Positions 1 to 8,693 of a stretch of 64,000 nt of DNA are shown here, piece by piece. Origin of the DNA: Sphingopyxis sp. CCNWLW2 (lineage in GTDB: Bacteria > Pseudomonadota > Alphaproteobacteria > Sphingomonadales > Sphingomonadaceae); contig NZ_JBAWKJ010000002.1 in the NCBI RefSeq assembly GCF_037095755.1, positions 992,001 to 1,056,000 on the forward strand. Direction: 5' to 3'. Made by a program: the position numbers and the translations under genes. A model generated the notes under the pieces. That model searched no databases and was not told where the DNA came from. It saw only the letters and a list, made by a program, of their open reading frames with translations. Each line of letters starts with the position of its first letter. Positions within the stretch are counted from its first letter, which is position 1.

Positions 1-445
1 CGACCGCGCCGGTGCCCCAGGCGGTGACCGCAACGATCGATACCGCGAGCAGCACCACGCCCGCGAGTTCGGGCCAGCCGAAAGTCGCGGCGCCAATCGC
101 CCCCGCCGCAGCGCCGAACACCGCAAGGATCAGGACGACGAAGATGATGTAGGCGACCTCGAACGCGACCCAGGCAGGACCAAGAAGCCCTTTGAAAAAG
201 CTGCGATAATCATAGGCACCGAGTTTGAGCGCGAGCGCGAAGGTCAGCGCCGCGACGACGCTCCAGACCAGCGTCGCGAGCAGCATCGCGGACAGCCCGC
301 CCCACGGCCCCGACGGCACGAAATATTCGGCCAGTTCGCGCCCCGTCGCATAGCCGCCGCCGATGATGACGGCCTTCAGCGCAAATCCGGGCAGCAGGTA
401 GCGCTGGAACCAGCTCGACCCGCTGCCCGTCTCGCCCACACTCAC
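1..445 (-). CDS. YkvI-like membrane transporter (3' end outside window)
   Basis: The first 148 codons of an integral membrane protein start at a GTG (445-443) that overlaps the TGA stop of the upstream DUF1611 gene by four bases (GTGA), so the two are translationally coupled. The start reads MSVGETGSGSSWFQRYLLPG and is followed by IIGGGYATGRELAEYF, typical of the YkvI family (LeuT-fold-like carriers of unknown substrate). About four hydrophobic segments are visible near residues 18-36, 46-74, 92-116 and 122-146, with a polar YDYRSFFK loop between the second and third. The position at the end of a D-amino-acid operon suggests an amino-acid or small peptide carrier; this is inference. The rest of the gene lies before position 1. 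Confidence 0.7.
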   Translation of the reverse strand, partial: MSVGETGSGSSWFQRYLLPGFALKAVIIGGGYATGRELAEYFVPSGPWGGLSAMLLATLVWSVVAALTFALALKLGAYDYRSFFKGLLGPAWVAFEVAYIIFVVLILAVFGAAAGAIGAATFGWPELAGVVLLAVSIVAVTAWGTGAV

Positions 446-1482
446 GCGAGAACGCTTTCGACGAGCGCGTCAAAGGCGCCGCCGCCACGGATCGGATCGG
501 CGACCGGAAGCCCGAGGCGGGTACGTTCGGCCGCCATCAGCGCTTCGGCCGCGTCGGCCCCATAGCTCGACGTGTTGAAGCTCACGCCGCCGCAACGGAT
601 CGCGGGATTGGTACGGCTGCCGAGGCGGATCGTCATGTCGATGACATCCTCGACCGACGGCAAGGCAAAGCTTTCCATGCCGAGAATCACGCTGCGCGTC
701 GGGTCGTGACAGACGACGAACACATCCGGCTGGCTGCCGTGGAGCAGGCCTAGCGACACCGGGGCATAGGCCGGATTGAAGATCGACCCCTGCCCCTCGA
801 TCACGTCCCAATGGTCTGCGGACGCATCGGGACTGAGCATTTCGGCCGCGCCCGCCTCGAAGTCCGAGATCACCGCGTCCATCGGCATGCCGCCGCCCGC
901 GATCATAATGCCCGTCTGGCCGGTCGCACGAAAATCGGCATCGAGGCCACGCTGGGCGAACGCCCGGTGCAGCGCGAGCGCGGTATATTTCTTGCCGAGC
1001 GCGCAGTCGGTGCCGACGGTCAGCAGCCGCTTGCCGGTGCGCTTGCGCCCCGTCCCCACCGGTATCGCGGGCGGCGGGGTGCGGATATCGATGAGCCGCT
1101 GCCCCGTGCGCGCAGCCGCCTCGACGAGCGCGGGAACACTCGTCAGCTTGGTATGAAGCCCGCTGATAATGTCGAGCCCCGCTTCCATCGCCTCGACGAG
1201 CACGGCGACCCAGGATGCGCCGATGATGCCGCCCTGATTAGCGACGCCGATCACCAGCGACCGCGCGCCTGCTGCCCGCGCGTCGGCGGGCGACAGGCGC
1301 GGCAGGCCGGTCGAAACGGTGCAGCCGTCGATTGCCCATTCGCCTGTGCAGCGATCGCCCGCCCAGTCGGCGAGACCAAAGGCGGTCTTGGCATAGCTCG
1401 CATTGGTCGTGTCACCGAGGAACAGCAAATAAGGCTGCGGCAGGGTCAGGCTGCCCTCCAGCCTGCCGATAGGCGCGTTCAT
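442..1482 (-). CDS. dgcN: DUF1611 protein, DgcN-type D-glutamate N-acetyltransferase candidate
   Basis: A 346-residue DUF1611 protein. Visible hallmarks are the N-terminal PYLLFLGDTTNASYAKTA segment, the P-loop-like GTDCALGKKYTA near residue 167, an ATGQTGIMIAGGG segment and a late VIEGQGS motif. The ATG at 1482 has GGAG nine bases upstream; a TTG at 1497 is possible but less likely. DUF1611 proteins named DgcN were described as D-glutamate N-acetyltransferases that work with the enolase-superfamily racemase DgcA; a DgcA-like gene lies 3.4 kb upstream in this island, supporting that role. The gene follows the TonB receptor by 20 bases and overlaps the YkvI-like gene. The older annotation, NAD-dependent epimerase/dehydratase, should not be trusted. 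Substrate assignment is by family and neighbourhood, not by residue-level proof. Confidence 0.72.
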   Translation of the reverse strand: MNAPIGRLEGSLTLPQPYLLFLGDTTNASYAKTAFGLADWAGDRCTGEWAIDGCTVSTGLPRLSPADARAAGARSLVIGVANQGGIIGASWVAVLVEAMEAGLDIISGLHTKLTSVPALVEAAARTGQRLIDIRTPPPAIPVGTGRKRTGKRLLTVGTDCALGKKYTALALHRAFAQRGLDADFRATGQTGIMIAGGGMPMDAVISDFEAGAAEMLSPDASADHWDVIEGQGSIFNPAYAPVSLGLLHGSQPDVFVVCHDPTRSVILGMESFALPSVEDVIDMTIRLGSRTNPAIRCGGVSFNTSSYGADAAEALMAAERTRLGLPVADPIRGGGAFDALVESVLA

Positions 1483-1502
1483 CTTGTCCAACTCCAATTC
1501 GC

Positions 1503-3689
1503 TCAGAAGGCCATGTCGAGCGCAACGCCGATCGTCCGCGGCTGCAACGGCGAGATCGCGAGGAAGCTCGGCCGGTTGAGCCCGTCGGCCATCGTCGACC
1601 GCGCCATCTCCCCCTTATTGTCGAGCAGATTGCGGGCATATGCGCGCACTGTCCAGTGATCGCCCAGGGTCACCGACGCGTTGAGGTCGACCGACGTATA
1701 GGCTTTGGCGCGCGCGACGAGCGGATCGCTTTCAACCAGCGACAGGCGGCTGCTCGCGTGGCGGACGCCGACGCCAAAGCTGCCCTTGTTGTCGCCGCCA
1801 AGTTCGAATTCATAATCGGCGCGCAGCGCACCGCTGAACTTCGGCACCGCAGGCAGACGGTCGCCGTCGACCCCGCTGATGTCTGGCACATCTTCGCTGA
1901 GCACCGCGTCGGTGTAGCTGCCCGTCGCGCTGATCGTCAGGCCGGGCGTCGGACGCAGCGCGAAGCTGCCTTCGATGCCCTTGCTCCGCGCCTTGCCGCC
2001 GTTGGCGCCGCCCGACACGCCGCCAAAGGAACGCACGACCTGAATATCGGTCCAGTCCATCAAGAAGAGCGCGACATCGACCGAGACCATGCGATCGGCG
2101 AAATCGGCCTTCAGTCCGACCTCATAGTTTTTCATTCGGTCGGCATCGACCGTCGGCGGGACATTGGGAACGATGACGTTCGGGCCGCCCGGGCGATAGC
2201 CGGTGGCAAGACGCGCATAGAGCATCGCGTCTTCGTTGATGTGGAACTGCGGACTGATCGAATAGGTGAAGACATCCTCGGACGATGTGCCCGGATCGTC
2301 GGCCTGCGGCACGATCGCGCCCGAGCTGATCTGGCGGAAGGTCTGTTCGTTACGCGCCCAGCGCACGCCGCCGGTGATCTCGAACTGCTCGCTGAGCTTG
2401 AAGGTCGCGTTGCCGAATACTGCATATTCCTTGTAGGTCGCGGGCAAGCCGACGGTGGCGAGCGGGTCGAGCGGTGCGATCGGGTTGCCGGCCATGTCGA
2501 ACGAGCGGACAAGCTGCGAATTGCTCGTCTTCTCGTCGGTGAAGAAACCCCCGATCAGCCATTCGAAACGTCCGCCGCTCGGCGAGGCGAGCCGCACCTC
2601 CTGCGTCCATTTCTTGAGCCCGAGGTCGAGCGCAAAGGGCGTGATACCGGGCGGAATCGCGCCGCCGGTGAGCAGCGGGAAGAGCACGCCAAAAGCATAG
2701 CTCGCGTCCTGCACCTGCGCGCTCTGCGTCTTGCTGTATGTCGTTGCCGAGGTCAGCGTCGCGGCGCCGAAATCATAGTCGATCGTCGCCGAATAATAAT
2801 CGAGATCGACGTCGAAGGATTCGGGCACATAATTGTTGTACGAACGCCCGTCGCCGAGCCGCCGGCCGGTGAGGTCGGCGGCATAGAGACCATTGCCCTC
2901 GGAATCGAGCGACTGCCAGATGCCCGCCAGCTTCACGCTGAGATCGGACGTCGGCGTCCACAACAGGGCGACGCGGCCGCCGCGCTGTTCATAATTATTC
3001 TGGTCCTTCAGCGCGGCATTGTTGACGCTGTCGACCCAACCCGGCGTGCTGCGCCAGGCAAAGCTGCCGCTGACCGCGAGCTTGTCCTGAACGATCGGCA
3101 CATTGACCATCGCCTGCGCGCCCCAGCCGAGCCCGTCGCCGCCCTTGATCGCGAAACCTTCGACGCCCGCCTTGACGCTGAACCTGTTCGTGTCGGGCTG
3201 GACGGTGACATATTTCACCAGGCCGCCGATCGAGCTCGCGCCATAGAGCGTGCCCTGCGGTCCCTTGAGCACTTCGATCCGTTGCAGATCATAGGGCATG
3301 AGGTCGATCGTGAAGGCCCCGGCGCGGTTATAGATCGCGCTCGACCCCACTGGCGCGTCGTCGAGATAGATGCCGACGGTCTGGCTGTTGTTGAGCGGCG
3401 CGACGCCGCGCAGCGTGATCGTCGTCTGTCCCGGCGTGCCGCTGTTGCTGACATTCATGCCGGGAACATAGCCGGCATAATCGACTAGCGAAGCCGAACC
3501 CTGTTCCTGCAGTTCGTCGCCGCTGACGACGGCGATCGAGATCGGCACATCCTGTACATTCTGCGTGCGCTTCTGTGCGGTCACGACGATTTCGCCGCTC
3601 GTTTCGACGGCGGCAGCGTCCTGCGCCTGCGCCGGCATAGCGGCGACGACCGCGGCGATGCTGGCTGCAATAAAGAGTCCCTGTTTCAT
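1503..3689 (-). CDS. TonB-dependent receptor (D-amino-acid/peptide island)
   Basis: A 728-residue outer-membrane receptor for active uptake. It has a signal peptide (MKQGLFIAASIAAVVAAMPA, cleaved near AQA), the plug start EIVVTAQKRTQNVQDVPISI near residue 32, RIEVLKGPQGTLYGASSIGG in the plug, and a long barrel that ends in a terminal Phe (ALDMAF), as expected for BAM recognition. The ATG at 3689 is chosen because the signal peptide starts there; codons upstream in frame belong to the end of the dipeptidase gene, whose stop is four bases away. A GGGGG run overlapping the dipeptidase end serves as ribosome site. It lies between the dipeptidase and DgcN-like genes, so the imported substrate is probably a peptide or N-acyl amino acid; the sequence itself does not identify it. 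Confidence 0.93.
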   Translation of the reverse strand: MKQGLFIAASIAAVVAAMPAQAQDAAAVETSGEIVVTAQKRTQNVQDVPISIAVVSGDELQEQGSASLVDYAGYVPGMNVSNSGTPGQTTITLRGVAPLNNSQTVGIYLDDAPVGSSAIYNRAGAFTIDLMPYDLQRIEVLKGPQGTLYGASSIGGLVKYVTVQPDTNRFSVKAGVEGFAIKGGDGLGWGAQAMVNVPIVQDKLAVSGSFAWRSTPGWVDSVNNAALKDQNNYEQRGGRVALLWTPTSDLSVKLAGIWQSLDSEGNGLYAADLTGRRLGDGRSYNNYVPESFDVDLDYYSATIDYDFGAATLTSATTYSKTQSAQVQDASYAFGVLFPLLTGGAIPPGITPFALDLGLKKWTQEVRLASPSGGRFEWLIGGFFTDEKTSNSQLVRSFDMAGNPIAPLDPLATVGLPATYKEYAVFGNATFKLSEQFEITGGVRWARNEQTFRQISSGAIVPQADDPGTSSEDVFTYSISPQFHINEDAMLYARLATGYRPGGPNVIVPNVPPTVDADRMKNYEVGLKADFADRMVSVDVALFLMDWTDIQVVRSFGGVSGGANGGKARSKGIEGSFALRPTPGLTISATGSYTDAVLSEDVPDISGVDGDRLPAVPKFSGALRADYEFELGGDNKGSFGVGVRHASSRLSLVESDPLVARAKAYTSVDLNASVTLGDHWTVRAYARNLLDNKGEMARSTMADGLNRPSFLAISPLQPRTIGVALDMAF

Positions 3690-3693
3690 CGTC

Positions 3694-4836
3694 TTACCCC
3701 CAGACTTGGGCGAGCAGGCGGCGGAAATTGCCACCGAGCACGGCCCGGATGTTTTCGTTGGAATAGCCCCGGCGAATGAGTTCTTCGGTGAGATCGAAGG
3801 TCTTGAGCGGATGGTCGAAACCGTCGATGTCGATCTTGTCGCGGAAGGCGTAGCTGCCCTTGTAGCTGCCCTTGAGCAGGGCGTATTCGTCGGGCTTCAT
3901 ATCGTCATAGCCATGGAGGTCCGCGTCCGATCCGATGCCGACATGGTCGATCCCCACCAGTTTGGCGACATGGTCGATATGGTCGGCCATATGCCCGACA
4001 TTGGTCGGGTCGCTCGTGCGGACGAACATGCGCACCCCGGTGATCCCCATCACCCCGCCCTTCGCCGCGAGCGCCTTGATCGCCGCATCGGTCTTGACGC
4101 GCGGGTGGTCGACAAGCGCGCGGGCGTTGCTGTGCGTGATCGCGATCGGCCCCTTGGCGATTTCGATGGCGTCGAGAGTCGTCTTGTCGCCGCAATGCGA
4201 GACGTCGATGAGCATCTTCTGCTTTTCCATCTCGGCGATGATCGCGGCGCCATAGTCGCTGACCCCGCCATCGACGCGTTCGGTGCTGCCCGATCCAATC
4301 AGGTTTTGCGTGTTATAGGTGAGCTGCGCGCAGCGCAGGCCGAGGCGGCGAAACAGCGCGACATCCTCGATCTTCTCGAAATGCTCGGCATTCTGGATCC
4401 CCATGATCACCGCGCATTTCTTGTCCGCCTTGGCGCGGTCGAGGTCCTGCACCGTATCCACAAGCGTGAAGACATGGCTGTTGCGCCCGGCGAACCCCTG
4501 CCAGCCCGCGAGGAATTCGAGCGCCTGCACCTTTGCGTCCGGGCCGCCGAGGCCATAAGCGTTGTGAAAACCGGTGATGCCGGACGCCTTGAACTCGGCA
4601 GCTTCGGCATCGGTCAGCCGATGCGCGACATAATTCGCGTCCAGCGTGATCTTGAGCGGCGCGAGCATGTCGATGACGAGCGACGAGGCGACCAGATCGA
4701 CCGCGCGACGCGAGTAGCTCTTCCCCGGAGCCGCGGCAAAGGCATAGGCACCCTTGTTGATCATCGGCACCGACACAGCAGCACCCACCACGCCCGCGAG
4801 TGCCGCGCGGCGCGTAATCTGGAACGACGCCGTCAT
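3694..4836 (-). CDS. M19 (membrane dipeptidase) family protein with altered metal site, Tat-exported
   Basis: A 380-residue member of peptidase family M19 (renal dipeptidase-like, active on dipeptides including those with a D-residue). The N-terminus ITRRAALAGVVGAAV is a twin-arginine signal, implying folded export to the periplasm. Later metal and substrate positions are present: SHCGD (H214), ITHSNAR (H235) and GIGSDAD (D304). The usual first motif, DGHND, is replaced by DMLAP at residues 56-60, and the bridging Glu of the family is Gln148 in GIQNAEH. The binuclear zinc site is therefore not canonical. GAGGGAGG precedes the ATG. It heads the operon dipeptidase, TonB receptor, dgcN, ykvI-like. 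It may release D-Glu from murein-type dipeptides, or catalyse a related one-metal reaction. Confidence 0.85.
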   Translation of the reverse strand: MTASFQITRRAALAGVVGAAVSVPMINKGAYAFAAAPGKSYSRRAVDLVASSLVIDMLAPLKITLDANYVAHRLTDAEAAEFKASGITGFHNAYGLGGPDAKVQALEFLAGWQGFAGRNSHVFTLVDTVQDLDRAKADKKCAVIMGIQNAEHFEKIEDVALFRRLGLRCAQLTYNTQNLIGSGSTERVDGGVSDYGAAIIAEMEKQKMLIDVSHCGDKTTLDAIEIAKGPIAITHSNARALVDHPRVKTDAAIKALAAKGGVMGITGVRMFVRTSDPTNVGHMADHIDHVAKLVGIDHVGIGSDADLHGYDDMKPDEYALLKGSYKGSYAFRDKIDIDGFDHPLKTFDLTEELIRRGYSNENIRAVLGGNFRRLLAQVWG

Positions 4837-4867
4837 CCCAACCTCCCTCTTTTATAGTTTCAATCTA

Positions 4868-4908
4868 GACTATTGTCCTAATCAGAAAATTGTCAACCCA
4901 TTTAGGAC
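4868..4908 (-). promoter_or_regulatory. Promoter/operator of the dipeptidase operon
   Basis: On the minus strand TTGACAATTTTC (4896-4885) is followed by TGATTAGGAC; TTGACA makes a good -35 box, with ATAGTC 17 bases downstream as a weak -10. The same 22-base stretch recurs with 18 matches at 8027-8006 in front of the serine-hydrolase operon, so it is probably a shared regulator site. An inverted pair, GTCCTAA (4875-4881) and TTAGGAC (4902-4908), encloses the -35 box. Confidence 0.55.
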
Positions 4909-4920
4909 ATATATTTGTCA

Positions 4921-5925
4921 TCATCCCCAGATTTCGGGCGGGCAATGGATCAGGCCGTCGCGATAGGCGACGCCCGGATCGCGATCGCGCGCGAGAAAGG
5001 TCGGCCCGTCGAGGTCGACGATGTCGCAAAGCTGGCCGACGAGATAGGAGGGCGCCATCGACAGGCTGGTGCCCATCATATTGCCGACCATGACGTCGAG
5101 CCCGAGCTTCTTCGCCTGCCGCGCGATCGCCAGCCCCTCGGTCAGCCCGCCGCATTTATCGAGCTTGATATTCACCACGTCGAACCGCCCGACGAGCGAG
5201 GCGGTGTCGGCGAGCGACAGCGCGCTTTCATCGGCGACGAACGGCAAGGGGCGCTTCAATCCGTCGAGATCGGCCTCGCGTCCGCGCTTCAGCGGTTGTT
5301 CGAGCTGCGCGACGCGCGCCGAGACGAGCACGGGCAGCAATTCGGCGAGCGTCGCGACGTCATAGCCCTGATTGGCATCGACCCCGATCCACGCGTGCGG
5401 CCGCGCGGTGCGGATCGCAACGACGCGCGCGATATCGTCGGCAAGGTCGCCGGTCAGCTTGACCTTGACCGGCGCCTCGGGATCGATCGCAAGCGCGGCT
5501 TTCGCCATCGCCTCCGCGCGGTCGGCACCAAGCGTAAGCGTCGAGCGCAGCGCCTTGGGCGGGTTCAGCCCGGCAAGCTTCCAGACCGGAGTTTCCATCT
5601 GCCTGGCCTCAAGATCCCAGAAGGCGCAGTCGAGCGCGTTGCGCGCGCCGCCCGGGGGGAGAAGCTGTTGCAGATCGTCACGCGTCGCGCCGTCTTCGAT
5701 CGCGCCGCGCACGCGCGTCGCCTCGGCCAGCATATGGTCGATATCGTCGCCGAGATAATAGACCCCGGCGCCCTCCCCGCGCCCGACATGCGTCCCGTCC
5801 GAAAGCTCGGCGACGAGCAATGCGGTTTCGGTGAAGACATGCCCCGAAATGCGGAACGGCTGGTGATAGGGAAAACGCTCGACCCGAAGGTCGAGCGTCA
5901 ATTCCTTTATGCGTTGCGTCGCCAT
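4921..5925 (-). CDS. dgcA: Enolase-superfamily racemase/epimerase, DgcA or L-Ala-D/L-Glu epimerase type
   Basis: A 334-residue muconate-lactonizing-subgroup protein of the enolase superfamily. Catalytic features are the KxK motif (KVK, 154-156), metal ligands D183 (GVDANQGY), E209 (LEQPL) and D232 (ADESA), and the opposite-face lysine K254 (NIKLDKCGG). These fit 1,1-proton transfer: either N-acetyl-D-glutamate racemisation (DgcA, partner of the DgcN-like protein here) or L-Ala-D/L-Glu epimerisation in murein recycling. The ATG shares its A with the TGA of the serine-hydrolase gene (TGATG), so they form one operon. The reading frame stays open for about 300 codons upstream, but that part overlaps the hydrolase and has no family similarity. 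No signal peptide, so cytoplasmic. Confidence 0.85.
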   Translation of the reverse strand: MATQRIKELTLDLRVERFPYHQPFRISGHVFTETALLVAELSDGTHVGRGEGAGVYYLGDDIDHMLAEATRVRGAIEDGATRDDLQQLLPPGGARNALDCAFWDLEARQMETPVWKLAGLNPPKALRSTLTLGADRAEAMAKAALAIDPEAPVKVKLTGDLADDIARVVAIRTARPHAWIGVDANQGYDVATLAELLPVLVSARVAQLEQPLKRGREADLDGLKRPLPFVADESALSLADTASLVGRFDVVNIKLDKCGGLTEGLAIARQAKKLGLDVMVGNMMGTSLSMAPSYLVGQLCDIVDLDGPTFLARDRDPGVAYRDGLIHCPPEIWG

Positions 5926-7904
5926 CAATAGACCATTCCGAAGCCGTAGAGATGGAAGGCGAGCGTCACCCAGACGAGGACCAGTGCGGCAAGGATCAGC
6001 AACACCGCGCCGAGCTTCATCGTCCAGCGGCGCTTGTCCTTGATGCTGAGCCACAGGTGCCAGGCCGCCGTCGCGAGCAGCCCGAAGGCAGCGAGCGGCG
6101 TCAGAATGCGCAGCAGGTGGATCAGCCAGTCGAGCGGGCCGCCGAGGCTGCCGATATCGGCCGAGAAGGCCGCGATCAGCCCGATCCAGCCGGCGAGCGC
6201 GCCGAGCGCGAGCCAGGCGAAGACCCGCGACAGGCGGTAGGCGCGCCGCGCCTTGCCCTCGAGCGCGAAGTCCGCCTTGAAGCTGCGGCGTACCAGCGCC
6301 CGCACCGGCCACGCCAGCGCCGCGAGCAGGATGATGCCGAAAGCGAAGATCAGCGCCGGATTGAGCCATGCCGCATTGACACTCGCCGGGGCGGGTTCGA
6401 ACACCATGAAGGGCGAACCGCCGTCGACGCTCCAGCGCACGACGCGGCCGTCCTTGACCTCGGCGGCGACGCGCTCGCCGGTGCCGGTGTCGCGCCATAC
6501 GAAGGGCTCGACCTCGACCCAGTCGCGTGCGCCGGCACCAAGGCCGTCGAGCGCCGGCAGCGTGATCTTGCCGTCCTCGGTCAGCGAGATCGTCAACTGG
6601 CCGAGCAGGCCGAACAGGCTCGCAAAATTGGTGAAGCTGCCGCGGCTGCTGACATAATGGCCGACCATCATTTGCGCATGTTCTTTGGCGGTCTTCGCAT
6701 CGACCTGCCCCGGCTTGTCGGCACCCGGCAGATAACGATCGGCGAATTTGTGGAACAGCGCGCTGCGGATCGCGCCCGCATCGCCCTGCGTCCCGGCGCT
6801 GTTCATCGAGATATAGACGCCGATGTCGGCGTCGGGGAACAGCCATAGATAGCTATGGAACCAGACGGTGTCGCCGCCATGCGCGATCGCGCGGTGGCCG
6901 TTGACCCATTGTTCGTAAAAACCGAGCGCCATGCTGTTGAGCGGCCCGACACCGGGCGCCTTGAAATCATGCATCTGCTTCGCGGTTTCGGGCTTCAGGA
7001 GGCCTGCGCCGTCATTCAGATGCGCGATCATAAATTTGCCCATGTCAGCGCCGCTCGCCGACAGGCTGCCCGCGGGTGCCGGGACGACGATCTCGAACGG
7101 CTTCGCCTTTTGCGTGACGTCGGGATAGCCCTTTGCCATATGCGGCGCGAGATTGGCGGGCAGCGGCTGGCGGAAGGTCGAATGCGCCATGCCCAGCGGC
7201 TTGAAGATATGATTGTCGACATAATCGTCGAAATCCTGGCCGCTCACCCGCTCGACGATATAACCCGCGAGTGCGGTCGCATAGTTCGAGTAGGCGGGCG
7301 TCGTACCGGGCGCGAAGACGCGGTCGGGCAGCGCGAGCGGCATCTGCTGCTTCAGCGTCATCACCGCTTTGGGATCACTGCTGATCAGATGGCGGATCGA
7401 TTCCTGGAAACCCGCGGTGTGCGTCATGATGTTGCGCATCGTCACCGGCTTGCCCTCAAAGGGCGGAATCTTGAAATCGAGATAGGCGTTGACGTCCTTG
7501 TCGAGGTCGATCTTGCCCGCCTCGACCTGCTGCATCACCGCGGTCCAGGTGAGGAGTTTCGACACCGATCCGGGCCGGAACAGCGTCGTCTCAGGCAGGA
7601 CCGGCGCGCGCTTGGCGACGTCGGAAAAGCCATAGCCTTTTTGGAGCACGACCTGATTGCCGCGCACGACGACGACGACCGCGCCCGGAATGCGCGCGCG
7701 TTCGAGCGCGTAGGGCAGATAGCCGTCAAGCCAGGCCTCAAGATCCTTGGCGTCGAGCGCGACCGGCGCTGTGGCGGTTCTTGCAGCCGGAACCGCGGCA
7801 GCTTCGGCTTTCTTTACGGTCGGTGCAGGCACAGGCCCCTGCGCCGCCAGCGGCAGCGCGGCAAAAGCCGCCAGCCCGATCATCGCCTTTCGGATGAAAC
7901 GCAT
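5925..7904 (-). CDS. Beta-lactamase-fold serine hydrolase with C-terminal membrane region
   Basis: A 659-residue class-C-like beta-lactamase/PBP4-like hydrolase. After a signal sequence (MRFIRKAMIGLAAFAALPLA), the catalytic domain holds SVSK (SxxK nucleophile, in FRPGSVSKLLTW), the tyrosine motif YSNYATAL, and HGGDT in place of KTG. It lies around residues 60-420, followed by a lipocalin-like middle. The C-terminus has four hydrophobic segments (near 525-545, 560-585, 590-615 and 630-655), so the enzyme is anchored in the inner membrane with its catalytic domain in the periplasm. Family members include D-aminopeptidases and D-Ala-D-Ala carboxypeptidase-like enzymes, which fits the island. ATG 7904 is taken from the signal peptide. 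The next gene, dgcA, overlaps by one base. Confidence 0.85.
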   Translation of the reverse strand: MRFIRKAMIGLAAFAALPLAAQGPVPAPTVKKAEAAAVPAARTATAPVALDAKDLEAWLDGYLPYALERARIPGAVVVVVRGNQVVLQKGYGFSDVAKRAPVLPETTLFRPGSVSKLLTWTAVMQQVEAGKIDLDKDVNAYLDFKIPPFEGKPVTMRNIMTHTAGFQESIRHLISSDPKAVMTLKQQMPLALPDRVFAPGTTPAYSNYATALAGYIVERVSGQDFDDYVDNHIFKPLGMAHSTFRQPLPANLAPHMAKGYPDVTQKAKPFEIVVPAPAGSLSASGADMGKFMIAHLNDGAGLLKPETAKQMHDFKAPGVGPLNSMALGFYEQWVNGHRAIAHGGDTVWFHSYLWLFPDADIGVYISMNSAGTQGDAGAIRSALFHKFADRYLPGADKPGQVDAKTAKEHAQMMVGHYVSSRGSFTNFASLFGLLGQLTISLTEDGKITLPALDGLGAGARDWVEVEPFVWRDTGTGERVAAEVKDGRVVRWSVDGGSPFMVFEPAPASVNAAWLNPALIFAFGIILLAALAWPVRALVRRSFKADFALEGKARRAYRLSRVFAWLALGALAGWIGLIAAFSADIGSLGGPLDWLIHLLRILTPLAAFGLLATAAWHLWLSIKDKRRWTMKLGAVLLILAALVLVWVTLAFHLYGFGMVY

Positions 7905-7971
7905 CGCTTTCCCCTTTTCATTGTCGTGGCCTGTCACATCTTGCAGCAAGCCGCGCGACCCCTTACCAAGG

Positions 7972-7987
7972 GACCAACATCTGTTGG
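7972..7987. promoter_or_regulatory. Dyad in 5' leader of the serine-hydrolase operon
   Basis: CCAACA and TGTTGG form six-base arms around TC, between the shared promoter motif and the hydrolase start, about 70 bases upstream of the gene. It could be an operator or an RNA hairpin. No second copy was seen in the window. Confidence 0.35.
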
Positions 7988-7998
7988 CCCGATAGGGA

Positions 7999-8027
7999 CA
8001 TAATGATCCTGATTGGAAAATTGTCAA
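7999..8027 (-). promoter_or_regulatory. Promoter/operator shared with the dipeptidase operon
   Basis: On the minus strand TTGACAATTTTC (8027-8016) is followed by CAATCAGGAT, matching 18 of 22 bases of the element at 4896-4875. ATTATG lies 17 bases after TTGACA, a possible -10. The plus-strand regulator gene starts 8 to 20 bases away, so a protein bound here could repress both directions. Confidence 0.55.
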
Positions 8028-8034
8028 ATATGGA

Positions 8035-8670
8035 ATGGAAAAATTAATGGCTGATCGCGGAGCCCCGCCAACGCTCGGCACGGTGATGAAGAGCATTCGC
8101 TCGCGAAACGGCTGGACGCTCAAGGAAATGAGCGCGAAATCGGGCATCCCGGTCTCGACATTGTCGAAGGTCGAGCACGACCGGCTGACGCTGAGCTATG
8201 ACAAGCTCCAGCAGCTCAGCCAGCGACTCAACATCCGCATGTCGGACCTGTTCGCCGAAGACGAAGGCGACAGTTCGCCGCGCGTGACCGGCCGTCGCAG
8301 CATCGGCACGATCGACCAGGCCGTGCGCGTCACCACCGACAATTACGACTATCATTATCTCTGCACCGACCTCCGGCAAAAGCGAATGATCCCGATCATC
8401 ACGCGGATTCGCGCGCACAGCGCCCGCGAATTCGGCGATCTCGTCCGCCATCAGGGTGAGGAATTCATCTTCGTGCTCGAAGGCGAGGTCGAAATTCACA
8501 CCGAATTCTATGACCCGGTCGCGCTCAAGACCGGTCAGGGCATCTATCTCGATTCGTCGATGGGCCACGCCTATGTCGTTGCCGAGGGATATGAAGAGGC
8601 GCTGGTCCTCGGCGTCTGTTCGAGCGCCGACGACGGGCTGATGGACAGCTTGATGAGCCTGCACGGCTGA
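8035..8670 (+). CDS. XRE-family regulator with cupin sensor domain
   Basis: A 211-residue transcription factor: helix-turn-helix near residues 15-70 (TLKEMSAKSGIPVSTLSKVE) joined to a C-terminal cupin (about 105-205) with the sequence HQGEEFIFVLEGEVEIHTEF. Such regulators sense small ligands in the cupin barrel. Two in-frame ATGs exist, at 8035 and 8047; the second has TGGAA upstream and may be the true start (207 residues). It faces the serine-hydrolase operon across the shared 22-base motif and is followed 23 bases later by the D-aminoacylase-like gene, so it is the obvious candidate local regulator of the D-amino-acid island. Binding and ligand are inferred. Confidence 0.85.
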   Translation: MEKLMADRGAPPTLGTVMKSIRSRNGWTLKEMSAKSGIPVSTLSKVEHDRLTLSYDKLQQLSQRLNIRMSDLFAEDEGDSSPRVTGRRSIGTIDQAVRVTTDNYDYHYLCTDLRQKRMIPIITRIRAHSAREFGDLVRHQGEEFIFVLEGEVEIHTEFYDPVALKTGQGIYLDSSMGHAYVVAEGYEEALVLGVCSSADDGLMDSLMSLHG

Positions 8671-8693
8671 CACCCCAGGTCACGGAGAAATTG

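Noticed and set aside
1656-3488. 610-codon open frame on the plus strand
   Set aside because: It is antisense to the TonB receptor, Arg/Asp-rich, with no family resemblance; long antisense frames are expected at this GC content.
5926-6846. Upstream in-frame extension of the dgcA-like gene
   Set aside because: It lies entirely within the serine-hydrolase gene and encodes Arg-rich sequence; the enolase-superfamily fold starts at MATQRIKEL.
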